Assembly: GCA_902800715.1 (NCBI GenBank) | Contig: CADCFN010000005.1 | Span: 62,001 to 126,000, forward strand | Source: an uncultured Bacteroidales bacterium | GTDB lineage: Bacteria; Bacteroidota; Bacteroidia; Bacteroidales; Muribaculaceae | Direction of reading: 5' to 3' | Length of the DNA: 64,000 bases | Shown: in pieces, positions 52,382 through 60,797 of the stretch | How the letters are laid out: each line of letters opens with the position of its first letter | Position numbering within the stretch: position 1 is the stretch's first letter | Program-made: the position numbers and the translations under genes | The notes under the pieces: model-generated | The model's input: only the letters and a program-made list of their open reading frames with translations | Database searches by the model: none | Told to the model about the DNA's origin: nothing

Positions 52382-53362
52382 ATGAAGACCATCATCACTT
52401 TTTTGAAGAATTGGACGTTGCCCAGCGCCATTGTGTCGGGCACGGTCATCTATCTCATATTCTATTGGATTCCCGCCCTTGACCCGGTGAGCGAAGTGAT
52501 GGAGCCGATATTCGACACCATTCTGCCGCTGTTCATGAGCCTGATTCTGTTCACTACGTTCCTGAGAGTGGATTTCCACAAGATGCGCCCTGCGATGTGG
52601 CACCTTTGGGTGTCGGTATTCCAAGTGGCTCTAGTCATACTGTTGGTGGCTCTGATTTTGGGCTTCGAGATGGAAGGTAAGGACCTGATTCTGATGGAGG
52701 GCATCCTGACGTGCGTCATTTGTCCTGGAGCCAGTGCTGCACCCGTGGTAACGGGCAAACTGGGCGGCAACCTGGAAACAATGACCAGCTATGTGTTCTT
52801 GTCCAACATCGTCACGGTGTTTGCCGTTCCTGTGGTGTTCCCGCTCATCGACAACGATGTAGATATCAGCTTCTGGACAGCTTTCTGGATGATTATGTAC
52901 AAGGTGTTCCTTGTACTGGTGCTGCCGTTGATTGCCGCCTATCTGGTCAAGCACTACCTGCCGCGCGTGCAGCAGCGGCTGGTCGCCATCCAGGACCTGT
53001 CGTTCTACATGTGGGGCATCTCGCTGACCATTGTCACGGGCTGCACGGTGAAGAACATCATCAATAGCGGGGCACCCCTGTTGTTCCTCATCACGATTGC
53101 ACTGGTGTCGCTGCTCATCTGCCTGGCTCAGTTCGCTGTGGGACGCTACATCGGGCACTTCTTCGGCACCGTCATCGAGAGCGGTCAGGGACTCGGACAG
53201 AAGAACACGGCATTTGCCGTATGGATTGCTTACACCTACCTCAGTCCCCTGTCGGTGGCTGGTCCAGGCTGCTACATCCTGTGGCAGAACGCCATCAACA
53301 GTCTTGAGATTTGGCACCACCGAAAACAACAAGAACGACTACAGATAACAGAAAAACAATAA
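52382..53362 (+). CDS. Bile acid:sodium symporter-family transporter
   Basis: 326 residues with ten or so hydrophobic helices and no signal peptide. BASS-type motifs: PLFMSLILFTTFLRVDFHKM, CVICPGASAAPVVTGKLGGN and a C-terminal helix pair with ESGQGLGQKNTAFAVWIA. Members transport organic anions with Na+. The substrate cannot be inferred; arsenite (ACR3) is less likely since the ACR3 cysteine context is not evident. Stands alone upstream of a thioesterase gene. Confidence 0.8.
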   Translation: MKTIITFLKNWTLPSAIVSGTVIYLIFYWIPALDPVSEVMEPIFDTILPLFMSLILFTTFLRVDFHKMRPAMWHLWVSVFQVALVILLVALILGFEMEGKDLILMEGILTCVICPGASAAPVVTGKLGGNLETMTSYVFLSNIVTVFAVPVVFPLIDNDVDISFWTAFWMIMYKVFLVLVLPLIAAYLVKHYLPRVQQRLVAIQDLSFYMWGISLTIVTGCTVKNIINSGAPLLFLITIALVSLLICLAQFAVGRYIGHFFGTVIESGQGLGQKNTAFAVWIAYTYLSPLSVAGPGCYILWQNAINSLEIWHHRKQQERLQITEKQ

Positions 53363-53432
53363 ATACAATGGCATCTGCATCCATTGTAAATAGCACAACT
53401 TAATCAATTAAGACAACATTTCTTTCCTCAAG

Positions 53433-53927
53433 ATGAATAAACTGATTAATCCATACCTCAATAAAGAGGGTTACAACTGCTTCGGCTGCAGCCCGAATAA
53501 TCCAATCGGCCTACATCTGGAATTTTGGGAAGACGGTGAGGACGTCGTCACCACCTGGTCGCCCAGCATCAACTACGACGGCTGGGTAGAAACCCTGCAC
53601 GGCGGCATCATCAGTACGCTCATTGACGAACTAGCCAACTGGGTCCTCTCGCGACGCCTTCAGGCAGCCGGAGTCACCACCAAACTGGAAGTGAAATTCC
53701 GTCGCCCAGTTTCCACCCGAGACCCGCAGATTACCCTGCGCGGCCGCATCACTGGCAACGTGAAGAATTTCTACACTGTGCACGTCACCCTGCATGACAG
53801 CGAGGGGCGCCTTTGCGACGAGGGCTTTGTCACCTACTGCATGTTCGATAATGACCGTTCGCGCGATATGGGCTTCACTGCCTGTATCACCGAGGACGAG
53901 GCTGAGGGGAATCACCTAAAAAAGTAG
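53433..53927 (+). CDS. PaaI-type hotdog thioesterase
   Basis: 164 residues, hotdog fold. The core TLHGGIISTLIDELANWVL is the PaaI-type catalytic helix (HGG-x-hydrophobic..D/E), followed by VKFRRPVSTRDPQITLRGRI. N-terminal CFGCSPNNPIGLHLEF is a Cys-rich start common in this subfamily. Hydrolyses an acyl-CoA of unknown chain. About 70 nt behind the transporter; co-transcription possible. Confidence 0.85.
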   Translation: MNKLINPYLNKEGYNCFGCSPNNPIGLHLEFWEDGEDVVTTWSPSINYDGWVETLHGGIISTLIDELANWVLSRRLQAAGVTTKLEVKFRRPVSTRDPQITLRGRITGNVKNFYTVHVTLHDSEGRLCDEGFVTYCMFDNDRSRDMGFTACITEDEAEGNHLKK

Positions 53928-53989
53928 TTTAATGCGGCTATCATAAAACTATAAGAATCCCCTATTGCCGCAAACAGAGAAAAAAACGC

Positions 53990-53997
53990 TACTTTTG
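53990..53997 (+). promoter_or_regulatory. -7 box (TACTTTTG) for the AT-rich orphan gene
   Basis: TACTTTTG ends one base before an ATG at 53999. Because that ATG would lie upstream of the expected start of transcription, the next in-frame ATG at 54026 is preferred for the protein. Confidence 0.5.
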
Positions 53998-54025
53998 CAT
54001 GAAATTAACAAAAACATTCAAGTCT

Positions 54026-54799
54026 ATGAACGTCAAACTACATACACCCAAAACCCTAAAATCCGGTAGCGGCTTGTCATCGGTCAAACAATTTGTTCTC
54101 TCAATCATCGCCACCAGCATATCAATTGCACTCACCTTTGGAACGGCGGCCTTCTTGGATCACCAGAAAAAAGAATCAGCCAAGAAGGAAATGGTGATGA
54201 TGATTATCAACGACTTTGATCAGTCTATAAAACTGCTGGAGAAAGCAGACACACTGTTGCACAACGCCAGCAGCTTACAGCAGGAACTTGCAGTTCATCC
54301 TGAAAAATTCGACAGTCTGGGTATTAATGGATTTATGGATGTGACATCGTTCATGCTTAGTGAGTTGGAATTTCCTGAAACAACCGAGAAGATTTTTACT
54401 TCAAGTATTGAGACTTTCAATACGATTGGCAACGCCAACTTCGTCAATGAGGTTTCTTCGTTCTATATTAGCCGCCACAGATACAAGGATTTGATACAAA
54501 GCAAGTTAAAGGAAGAAATTGAAGAAACAGGAGTCCTCCAATCAATAAATACACTGTTCAATGCCAACTTTCCCTTATATTCGTACACAAATTGGGCTTT
54601 TTTGCAAGATATGAAAGAAATCCGCGATAGGTGTGTGATGATGATGAACGTTAATGAAAAGGAGTTGGCTGAATTCAACCAGCAGCATACGACTGAACAC
54701 ATCAATCCTGAGAGAAAAGCCCAAGAACAGAAGATGCAGGAAGAAATGTTAGAAGCAATGATGCTGATTAATGAGGCTCAGGAGAAATTAAAGTATTAA
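54026..54799 (+). CDS. Hypothetical membrane-anchored helical protein
   Basis: 257 residues; basic N-terminal ~20 residues, one transmembrane segment (FVLSIIATSISIALTFGTAAFL), then a mainly helical part with heptad-like Leu/Glu/Lys (for example IINDFDQSIKLLEKADTLLHNASSL) and a C-terminal coiled-coil-like QEEMLEAMMLINEAQEKLKY. Not recognised. The sequence is AT-rich compared with neighbours, and the reading frame uses AT-ending codons, hinting at recent acquisition. Confidence 0.65.
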   Translation: MNVKLHTPKTLKSGSGLSSVKQFVLSIIATSISIALTFGTAAFLDHQKKESAKKEMVMMIINDFDQSIKLLEKADTLLHNASSLQQELAVHPEKFDSLGINGFMDVTSFMLSELEFPETTEKIFTSSIETFNTIGNANFVNEVSSFYISRHRYKDLIQSKLKEEIEETGVLQSINTLFNANFPLYSYTNWAFLQDMKEIRDRCVMMMNVNEKELAEFNQQHTTEHINPERKAQEQKMQEEMLEAMMLINEAQEKLKY

Positions 54800-54997
54800 G
54801 CATTTTTTCAATAACACCCATCGTTTTTAAGACAAAGCGGTTGAAGTACTTAATACCAGAATGATAAAACTCTGGATAAGCACTAGCACTAGCGCCTCAT
54901 GAACAATGAATCACCAAAAAATGAACACAAGTAAAATAATAATCGCATTTATCCTACGTTAATCAGTAGTATTGAATATGTAAACAAGAGTAATGAA

Positions 54998-55435
54998 ATG
55001 AAAAAATTAAAGTTTTTAGGTTTTATCCTAATACTGTTCACATTGTTCTCCTTGGCATCATGCGGTGACGATGATGTCAAGAGTATTGACTCAAGTAAAC
55101 TTGAGGGCATTTGGACACAAGTATTCGATAGTAGAATACAAGATGCGAGTGTCGTTAAATATGTGTTCTATCCCGAAACTTCTTATTCTGGGCGAATTGA
55201 GCTTTATAAATCAAATTGGCCTGATGAAGGATGGACGGTTACTGACCTTCATTACCGAGTTGGTGAAACAGCACACATGAACATCTTCACTGGCAAGGAA
55301 CATGATGGGAAAACCAGGATTTATATCGAGTGTGACATCCACAAACTCACAAAAACCGAGATGGTTTGGTATAAAACTGATTCCAAAGAGGAAATGGCCC
55401 GTTTCAAGAAAGACAGCAAAATAGACAATAACTGA
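54998..55435 (+). CDS. Hypothetical lipoprotein
   Basis: 145 residues with a lipoprotein signal peptide (MKKLKFLGFILILFTLFSLASC, lipobox LASC) followed by an acidic GDDD. The rest looks like a small lipocalin-like beta fold (KLEGIWTQVFDSRIQ: a GxW start) with a Lys-rich C-terminus. Not recognised. AT-rich like the gene before it; about 200 nt intergenic gap, no shared promoter evident. Confidence 0.65.
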   Translation: MKKLKFLGFILILFTLFSLASCGDDDVKSIDSSKLEGIWTQVFDSRIQDASVVKYVFYPETSYSGRIELYKSNWPDEGWTVTDLHYRVGETAHMNIFTGKEHDGKTRIYIECDIHKLTKTEMVWYKTDSKEEMARFKKDSKIDNN

Positions 55436-55461
55436 TATAACAACGTCTTTTAAGGCTTCCT

Positions 55462-55499
55462 GCGGTTGATTCACCACAATAGTGAATCAACCGCTTTTT
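55462..55499 (+). terminator. Rho-independent terminator after the lipoprotein gene
   Basis: Perfect 13-bp stem GCGGTTGATTCAC (55462-55474) / GTGAATCAACCGC (55482-55494), 7-nt loop, then TTTTT. Confidence 0.9.
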
Positions 55500-55541
55500 A
55501 TTCTCATGGTCAACGAGCTGCAGACCTTAATTAGACTTGCG

Positions 55542-56672
55542 TTAAACAGCGAGGGAGGCAGTAATGAGCCGGGCTGCGGTGGTGGTGCACACGTCGGTGC
55601 CGAGACGCTGTGAGAGACGGTTATAGCCGTCGAGCATAGCGGCGCGCTCAGATGTATCACCGAGCAACTGCGTCAATTGACTATCGATGGAATCCACGGT
55701 GCAGAGGTGCATCAGCAACTCGGGAATGACAGGTTCATCGGTGATGAGGTTGGGCAGGGTAACGTATTTCCCCTTTAACAATCGGCGATAGAAATTATAA
55801 GACCACTTGCTGCCGTTGAAGCGGTAACAGGCGACTTGCGGTGCGCCCAGCAGCGCGGTTTCAAGGGTAGCAGTACCCGAGGTGACCAACGCAGCACGGG
55901 CATGATACACAAGCGGATAGGTGGCATCACGCAGCACAGGCACGGCTTTGCTGCCCATGACTTCACGATAGAGGTCGTCTGCAATGCTCGGTGCTCCGGC
56001 GATGACAGCCTGGTACTCAGGATGACGAGAAGCCGCCTCAAGCATGAGTGGCAGATTGTCGCGGATTTCCCTCACGCGGGAACCTGGCACAAGAGCTATA
56101 ATGGGCTTGTCCGAAAGGCTGTTTTGTTCGATGAAATGGGCAAAATCGGGGAAATCCTTGCTGGCTTGAGCGACTTCCTGAACAGTGGGATTTCCTACAT
56201 AAATCGCCTTATAACCATGCTCCTTATACCAATCAGGTTCAAAGGGCAGAATGCAGTACATGTAGTTAACGTAACGCCGGATGTCCTTGACGCGCCATTC
56301 TTTCCACACCCACACCTTGGGCGAAATGAAATAATGCACGGGGATGCCCAAATTGTGGGCATATTTCGCCACTTTGAGATTGAACGATGGATAGTCCACC
56401 AATATCAGCGCTGACGGCTGCCACTCATCGATGGCACGGCGGGCAGTGCCCAAGAAACCGAGAATTTTTCCCAAGTGCTTGACAACATCGGCAAAACCCA
56501 TATAAGCCATGTCGCGGTAATGAATGATGGGCTCGACGCCAGCCTGAGCGGCCATGAGGTCACCACCCAGGAAACGGAATTCGGCAGACGAATCCAATTG
56601 TTTGAGCGATGCTATCAGGTGGGCGGCATGCAGGTCGCCCGATGCTTCACCAGCGATAAGGAAATACTTCAT
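55542..56672 (-). CDS. lpxB: Lipid-A-disaccharide synthase
   Basis: GT19 enzyme joining UDP-2,3-diacyl-GlcN and lipid X to make the lipid A disaccharide. 376 residues. MKYFLIAGEASGDLHAAHLIASL, ALILVDYPSFNLKVAKYAH, YFISPKVWVWKEWRVKDI, ALVPGSRVREIRDNLPLML and ALVTSGTATLETALLGAP are all LpxB motifs. It overlaps the folA stop by 4 nt, so it is coupled to folA; a thyA-folA-lpxB order is unusual compared with the surE-lpxB pairing of many Bacteroidetes. Confidence 0.96.
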   Translation of the reverse strand: MKYFLIAGEASGDLHAAHLIASLKQLDSSAEFRFLGGDLMAAQAGVEPIIHYRDMAYMGFADVVKHLGKILGFLGTARRAIDEWQPSALILVDYPSFNLKVAKYAHNLGIPVHYFISPKVWVWKEWRVKDIRRYVNYMYCILPFEPDWYKEHGYKAIYVGNPTVQEVAQASKDFPDFAHFIEQNSLSDKPIIALVPGSRVREIRDNLPLMLEAASRHPEYQAVIAGAPSIADDLYREVMGSKAVPVLRDATYPLVYHARAALVTSGTATLETALLGAPQVACYRFNGSKWSYNFYRRLLKGKYVTLPNLITDEPVIPELLMHLCTVDSIDSQLTQLLGDTSERAAMLDGYNRLSQRLGTDVCTTTAARLITASLAV

Positions 56673-57166
56673 GGTTCACGGCGTTTTAAGGTGATGAAAT
56701 CAAACTCGTAGGCATTGCGGTGGTCGCTCGCATGGTGCTCGCGGCTCACCTCCTGCCACTCGTCCATAATGAGTGCGGGGAAATAGACATCGGCATCAGC
56801 CCAACGGGCATGAATCTGCGTCAGGTGCAACACATCCACCAGCGGCAATGCCTGCTCATAGACCTGCGCTCCTCCGATGATAAAGACGGTATCAGTCTCG
56901 GCAGCAGCAATGGCATCCTCCAAACTATGTACCACCGTCACCCCAGGGTATTGCCAATCAGCATTGCGGGTGATGACGATGTTCTGGCGTCCAGGCAACG
57001 GACGACGGGGAAATGACTCAAATGTCTTGCGTCCCATCACAATGCTGTTGCCCATCGTCACCTCCTTGAAGTGTTTCATGTCGGCGGGCAGGTGGCACAA
57101 CAAGTCGCCCTGGCGTCCGATGGCCCAGTCGCTGGCAACAGCCACTATAGCGTGAATGGATTTCAT
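56669..57166 (-). CDS. folA: Dihydrofolate reductase
   Basis: 165 residues. HAIVAVASDWAIGRQGDLLCHLPADMKHFK carries the Asp of the folate site; further IVMGRKTFESF and VFIIGGAQVYEQALPL are DHFR motifs. Reduces dihydrofolate with NADPH, regenerating cofactor for ThyA. Start at ATG 57166 (MKSIHAIV); the upstream in-frame codon is TTG. Directly behind thyA, whose product makes the substrate dihydrofolate. Confidence 0.96.
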   Translation of the reverse strand: MKSIHAIVAVASDWAIGRQGDLLCHLPADMKHFKEVTMGNSIVMGRKTFESFPRRPLPGRQNIVITRNADWQYPGVTVVHSLEDAIAAAETDTVFIIGGAQVYEQALPLVDVLHLTQIHARWADADVYFPALIMDEWQEVSREHHASDHRNAYEFDFITLKRREP

Positions 57167-57198
57167 TTTCAATTGTTGTTACTGATTTGCATCTAGAG

Positions 57199-57993
57199 TT
57201 AGACCGAGACGACGCCCTTAATTGCGGGCCACGGATCGTAGCCCTCAAGGGTAAAGTCCTCATACTTATAGTCATCGATGCTCTTGACCTCGGGATTCAG
57301 CACCATGCGGGGCAACGGGCGTGGCTCGCGAGACAATTGCTCCTTAATCTGGTCAAAGTGGTTGCGGTAGATGTGCGCGTCGCCGAAGGTGTGGATAAAC
57401 TCGCCCGGTTCCAGTCCAGTCACATGGGCGACCATCATGAGCAACAGGGCATAGGACGCGATGTTGAACGGCACGCCCAGGAACAGGTCGGCACTGCGCT
57501 GATACAGTTGCAAGCTCAATTTGCCCTGAGCCACATAGAACTGGAACAACGAGTGGCAAGGCGGCAGCTTCATCGTGGGCACCTCAGCGACATTCCACGC
57601 GCTGACCATGATGCGGCGGCTGTCGGGCGTGTTTTTTATCTGGTCGATGACCTGGGCTATCTGGTCGATGGTGCCGCCATTGCCGTCGGGCCACGCGCGC
57701 CACTGACTGCCATAGACGGGACCCAAGTCTCCGTTCTCGTCGGCCCATTCATTCCAGATGCGCACACCGTGCTCCTGCAGCCAGCGCACATTGGTGTCGC
57801 CACGCAGGAACCACAGCAATTCGTAGATGATGGACTTGAGATGCACCTTCTTGGTCGTGAGCAGAGGGAAACCGTCGGCAAGGTTGCAGCGCAACTGATA
57901 GCCGAACACGCTGCGCGTGCCAGTCCCGGTGCGGTCCTCCTTGTCCACACCATTTTCCATCACATGCTTGATTAGGTCAAGATATTGTTTCAT
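57199..57993 (-). CDS. thyA: Thymidylate synthase
   Basis: Makes dTMP from dUMP using methylene-tetrahydrofolate. 264 residues, identical in length to E. coli ThyA. Catalytic Cys146 in [12 protein letters not shown], with [38 protein letters not shown] and [20 protein letters not shown] elsewhere. The organism therefore uses the classical ThyA rather than ThyX. Downstream of DUF2752 by 21 nt. Confidence 0.98.
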   Translation of the reverse strand: MKQYLDLIKHVMENGVDKEDRTGTGTRSVFGYQLRCNLADGFPLLTTKKVHLKSIIYELLWFLRGDTNVRWLQEHGVRIWNEWADENGDLGPVYGSQWRAWPDGNGGTIDQIAQVIDQIKNTPDSRRIMVSAWNVAEVPTMKLPPCHSLFQFYVAQGKLSLQLYQRSADLFLGVPFNIASYALLLMMVAHVTGLEPGEFIHTFGDAHIYRNHFDQIKEQLSREPRPLPRMVLNPEVKSIDDYKYEDFTLEGYDPWPAIKGVVSV

Positions 57994-58014
57994 CGGGTTA
58001 TGTTTATGTCGTTG

Positions 58015-58401
58015 TTACCAGTTGAAGATGTTGCGCAGCACCCACCAGAGCAATACCATGATGAGAAAGAGCCAGATGAGCAACTGCGAATTGAGCCGAA
58101 GATACAATTTCGGATTGCGAACACGCTGCGACTCGGCATAGATGCACACGGCAATCCAGGGAATCGAGATAAAAAGCAGCGCATTGTACTTGAACGCTGC
58201 CACCACATCGCCATTGAGCAGAGCATGGATAGCGCGCTGACTGCCGCAGCCAGGACATTTATATCCTGTGAATTCCAGGAACGCACACTTAGGGAACAAT
58301 CGCGACGAAGACGGGTCAAGTGCATAATACACCACGCCCATCACCATTACAACGACTATCGCGACAAGCAGCAAAAGTCCGCGCCGCATCGTCCTCGTCA
58401 T
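58015..58401 (-). CDS. DUF2752 membrane protein
   Basis: 128 residues, two or three membrane helices (RGLLLLVAIVVVMVMGVVYYA and LLIWLFLIMVLLWWVL). Between them is the family motif GYKCPGCGSQRAIHALL. DUF2752 proteins are small and of unknown function. Starts 1 nt past the stop of the GYF/CD225 gene; in one operon with thyA. Confidence 0.8.
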   Translation of the reverse strand: MTRTMRRGLLLLVAIVVVMVMGVVYYALDPSSSRLFPKCAFLEFTGYKCPGCGSQRAIHALLNGDVVAAFKYNALLFISIPWIAVCIYAESQRVRNPKLYLRLNSQLLIWLFLIMVLLWWVLRNIFNW

Positions 58402-58402
58402 G

Positions 58403-58942
58403 TTATGCGCAGATTAGAGTGTACAGGAGCGGCCTCCAAACGACACCCACCACGATGGCTGCAATCGTCCACCACATCGAGGTCTCGCTCGCACTCTTGG
58501 CACCATAGAGGTCACCTGCCTTATAGAGTTTTGTCACCTTGTTGGCGTAGACAATAGCCACAATGCCAAAGGGCACGCAGCACAGCACGGTCGCCACGAT
58601 GGCCCACACCAGGTTAGTGGAGGGACATGGCTCGTCGATGAGTGGCTCCTCACTGCATTGCGGCTGCAAAGGGCTGCCGATTTGGGCTTGGGTGGTTTCC
58701 TCGATGGGAGTTCCTTGGATGGTTTCCTCGATGGGAGTTCCTGTAGTCACAGCCTGTGGCTCAGGTACCGGCTCACCGACCATTTCATACAAACCCTGCA
58801 ACTCGGGCAACTGGGTAATCTTCACCCAGTCACTAAGGCCCTCATGCCACACATAGGCTGCTGACGTGAGCCCCATCTCCTTGAGCGCATCAAGGTCCAC
58901 AGGCCCCGACTGCACTCCATTATGGTTAATCCAGTACTGCAT
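58403..58942 (-). CDS. GYF_2-CD225 (dispanin-like) protein
   Basis: 179 residues. N-terminal GYF_2 domain (about 2-52): YWINHNGVQSGPVDLDALKE with VWHEGLSDWVKI. A linker with a duplicated GTPIEET element follows (DNA repeat around 58695-58745). The C-terminal third (about 110-178) is CD225-like with two membrane helices: LVWAIVATVLCCVPFGIVAIVYA and MWWTIAAIVVGVVW, separated by VTKLYKAGDLYGAKSAS. This combination is common in Bacteroidetes; biological role unknown. First gene of the operon leading to lpxB. Confidence 0.85.
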   Translation of the reverse strand: MQYWINHNGVQSGPVDLDALKEMGLTSAAYVWHEGLSDWVKITQLPELQGLYEMVGEPVPEPQAVTTGTPIEETIQGTPIEETTQAQIGSPLQPQCSEEPLIDEPCPSTNLVWAIVATVLCCVPFGIVAIVYANKVTKLYKAGDLYGAKSASETSMWWTIAAIVVGVVWRPLLYTLICA

Positions 58943-58971
58943 ATCACATCTGTGTTAATTTCTTGATTTTG

Positions 58972-58979
58972 CAAAGATA
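58972..58979 (-). promoter_or_regulatory. -7 box (TATCTTTG) for the GYF/CD225-thyA-lpxB operon
   Basis: TATCTTTG on the minus strand, about 29 nt upstream of the ATG. Genes downstream are 1-32 nt apart or overlapping, so it may serve all five. Confidence 0.6.
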
Positions 58980-59056
58980 ATGTTTTTTTTGCAATTAGCT
59001 TTATGCTTTAAGCAATTTGCTTTTAGCCAAATGTAAAAGCTATTTTCGATAGCAGA

Positions 59057-59902
59057 TTAAAAATCGCTGAAGAACTCTGGTCTGATGAGTATACCGATGC
59101 GAATTCTGGAGTGATACTGGTCATAATCCAGCATGTGTTCGCCGTAGCCGTTGTAATACTGAATCATGATAAACTGGTTGGAATTGTGATTGATGCGGTA
59201 ACCCAGTTGCACAATCGTATTGAAATTCAAGTTCCAGCCCTTACGCTTGACCAGCGTCATGTCGAGTACCCATTTGTCATCAAGGCTCCTGGCTTGGAAA
59301 CCGGCCTGATAGAGTCCCATATACTTGAGGATATCACGGTTATATTTTCCGTCAACGATAGGAATCCAATACTTGGCATGCGCCATCAGGAAAGGCGATA
59401 TATAGGCCTCTCCTGCCAACGAAATCTTGTTCCAGCTGCGCGAAGCGATGCCGTCACGGCCGTTGGACTCGTGCTCGGCCATCAGCGTGAGTTTACCCAA
59501 CAGACGGTTTTTCATAATGATATGCCTAGATATACCGATACCCGGATTAAAGTTCAAATCATGGAAGGGCAACGAATTGCGGAACACGTGCCATATCGCC
59601 TTTTGGGTATAAAACAGATACAGGTAGGTGTGTCCCGGCAGCACACTCTTGGTGAGGCGCTGCTGGAAACTGATTTGGAATTTCACATCGCTATTGTATC
59701 CGTCGGGTTTACCACCCAACACGGTGCCTCCCACAAAATAAGTATCCTTATACAGGCTGAAGTACGGTCTGTTGTCAAGTTCGGAACGGATACTGTCTGC
59801 AATTTCAGCACTACTCTTCTCGGTAGTAACAATTTGCCCCATTGCGGGCATAAGTGCCGCCACAAACAAAGAGGCGAACACCAATAAGGAACGTCTGATC
59901 AT
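59057..59902 (-). CDS. pldA: Outer-membrane phospholipase A
   Basis: 281 residues with a signal peptide (MIRRSLLVFASLFVAALMPAMG). Family motif: AEHESNGRDG with H144 and S146 and, further on, SRSWNK with N158, matching the His-Ser-Asn triad of OMPLA. The FNPGIGISRHI and YTQKAIW segments are also typical. It would hydrolyse phospholipids in the outer leaflet as part of envelope maintenance. Own promoter; not in an obvious operon. Confidence 0.9.
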   Translation of the reverse strand: MIRRSLLVFASLFVAALMPAMGQIVTTEKSSAEIADSIRSELDNRPYFSLYKDTYFVGGTVLGGKPDGYNSDVKFQISFQQRLTKSVLPGHTYLYLFYTQKAIWHVFRNSLPFHDLNFNPGIGISRHIIMKNRLLGKLTLMAEHESNGRDGIASRSWNKISLAGEAYISPFLMAHAKYWIPIVDGKYNRDILKYMGLYQAGFQARSLDDKWVLDMTLVKRKGWNLNFNTIVQLGYRINHNSNQFIMIQYYNGYGEHMLDYDQYHSRIRIGILIRPEFFSDF

Positions 59903-59931
59903 CGTAGTAGTTATGTAATGGTTTGTGAAGA

Positions 59932-59939
59932 CAAAAGTA
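59932..59939 (-). promoter_or_regulatory. -7 box (TACTTTTG) for pldA
   Basis: TACTTTTG on the minus strand, 29 nt upstream of the ATG. Confidence 0.6.
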
Positions 59940-60008
59940 GTTAAAAAGATTGAAAACAGACTTCAATCCTCACGCATTTTTTGTATTTCGATTCAGAATC
60001 TTGACCTT

Positions 60009-60701
60009 TTAACCCAGCAGCCACATCAGGAAATACCAAATGGGAGGTACAGCCAGGGCGGGCAACATGTTGAGCACATGGCAATTTTTGATGCGTAACA
60101 GCGACAAACCCGAACCAGTGATGAGCAGCCCACCCACGATGAGCAATTCGGCCATCAGCGCCTCGCTCACTGCGGTGCTAGACAGCATTGCAACGACGTA
60201 GAACATACCCTGCCACAAAAATAGCACAGGCGCAGCCAGCAGCATCCCGACACCATAGGTAGAGCCAAAAATGGTCGCCGTCACAAAGTCAAGCGTGGCA
60301 TTGGTGAACAGAAAAGTATGGTCGCCCTGCAACGCACTGATGACGGGACCCAGCATTGACAAGGGGCCGATGCAATAGACCAACGTCGCTGTTGCCAGCC
60401 CGTCGGCAAGCCTCGTCTCACTGCCGCTTTTGCTCCGGCGCTCCACCAGCCGATGGAAACGTCCGTCGATGTCGAGCGCCACGCCCACCACACTGCCGAT
60501 GGCCATGGCGGCAATAAACAGCACGGGGTACTGGCTCTTGGGCAGATTGGTGACCACGGCGTTCAGCCCGATGGCAAAGCATGCCAGTCCCAATGCGTCA
60601 TAGAGCACATTCTTATATTTCTCCTTGATTCCCTTGTGCAATGCCACTCCGATGAGTGTTCCTGCCACAATCGTACAAGTATTGACAATCGTTCCAATCA
60701 T
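60009..60701 (-). CDS. DUF554 membrane protein
   Basis: 230 residues with about seven hydrophobic helices. MIGTIVNTCTIVAGTLIGVAL is the family N-terminus, followed by a middle with GDHTFLFTNATLDFVTATIFGST. DUF554 proteins (YdfK/YqgA-like) have unknown function; transport is often guessed. The start at 60701 rather than 15 residues upstream is chosen because a TATTTTTG box lies within the longer frame. Confidence 0.88.
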   Translation of the reverse strand: MIGTIVNTCTIVAGTLIGVALHKGIKEKYKNVLYDALGLACFAIGLNAVVTNLPKSQYPVLFIAAMAIGSVVGVALDIDGRFHRLVERRSKSGSETRLADGLATATLVYCIGPLSMLGPVISALQGDHTFLFTNATLDFVTATIFGSTYGVGMLLAAPVLFLWQGMFYVVAMLSSTAVSEALMAELLIVGGLLITGSGLSLLRIKNCHVLNMLPALAVPPIWYFLMWLLG

Positions 60702-60720
60702 CGCAAATTCATTTTTGCTG

Positions 60721-60728
60721 CAAAAATA
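60721..60728 (-). promoter_or_regulatory. -7 box (TATTTTTG) for the DUF554 gene
   Basis: TATTTTTG on the minus strand, 19 nt upstream of the ATG. Confidence 0.55.
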
Positions 60729-60782
60729 CACAAAAAAAACGAGCAATTATCTCATCTACAACCCTCATTCGATATTTTGCAT

Positions 60783-60790
60783 TACCTTTG
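60783..60790 (+). promoter_or_regulatory. -7 box (TACCTTTG) for the GH89 gene
   Basis: TACCTTTG, 7 nt upstream of the ATG. It falls inside a longer open frame starting at 60453 and argues for the short start. Confidence 0.6.
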
Positions 60791-60797
60791 CGCTAAG

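Noticed and set aside
53365-53387. Small hairpin ACAATGG/CCATTGT after the BASS transporter as terminator
   Set aside because: Only 7 bp, without a T-tract; too weak to call.
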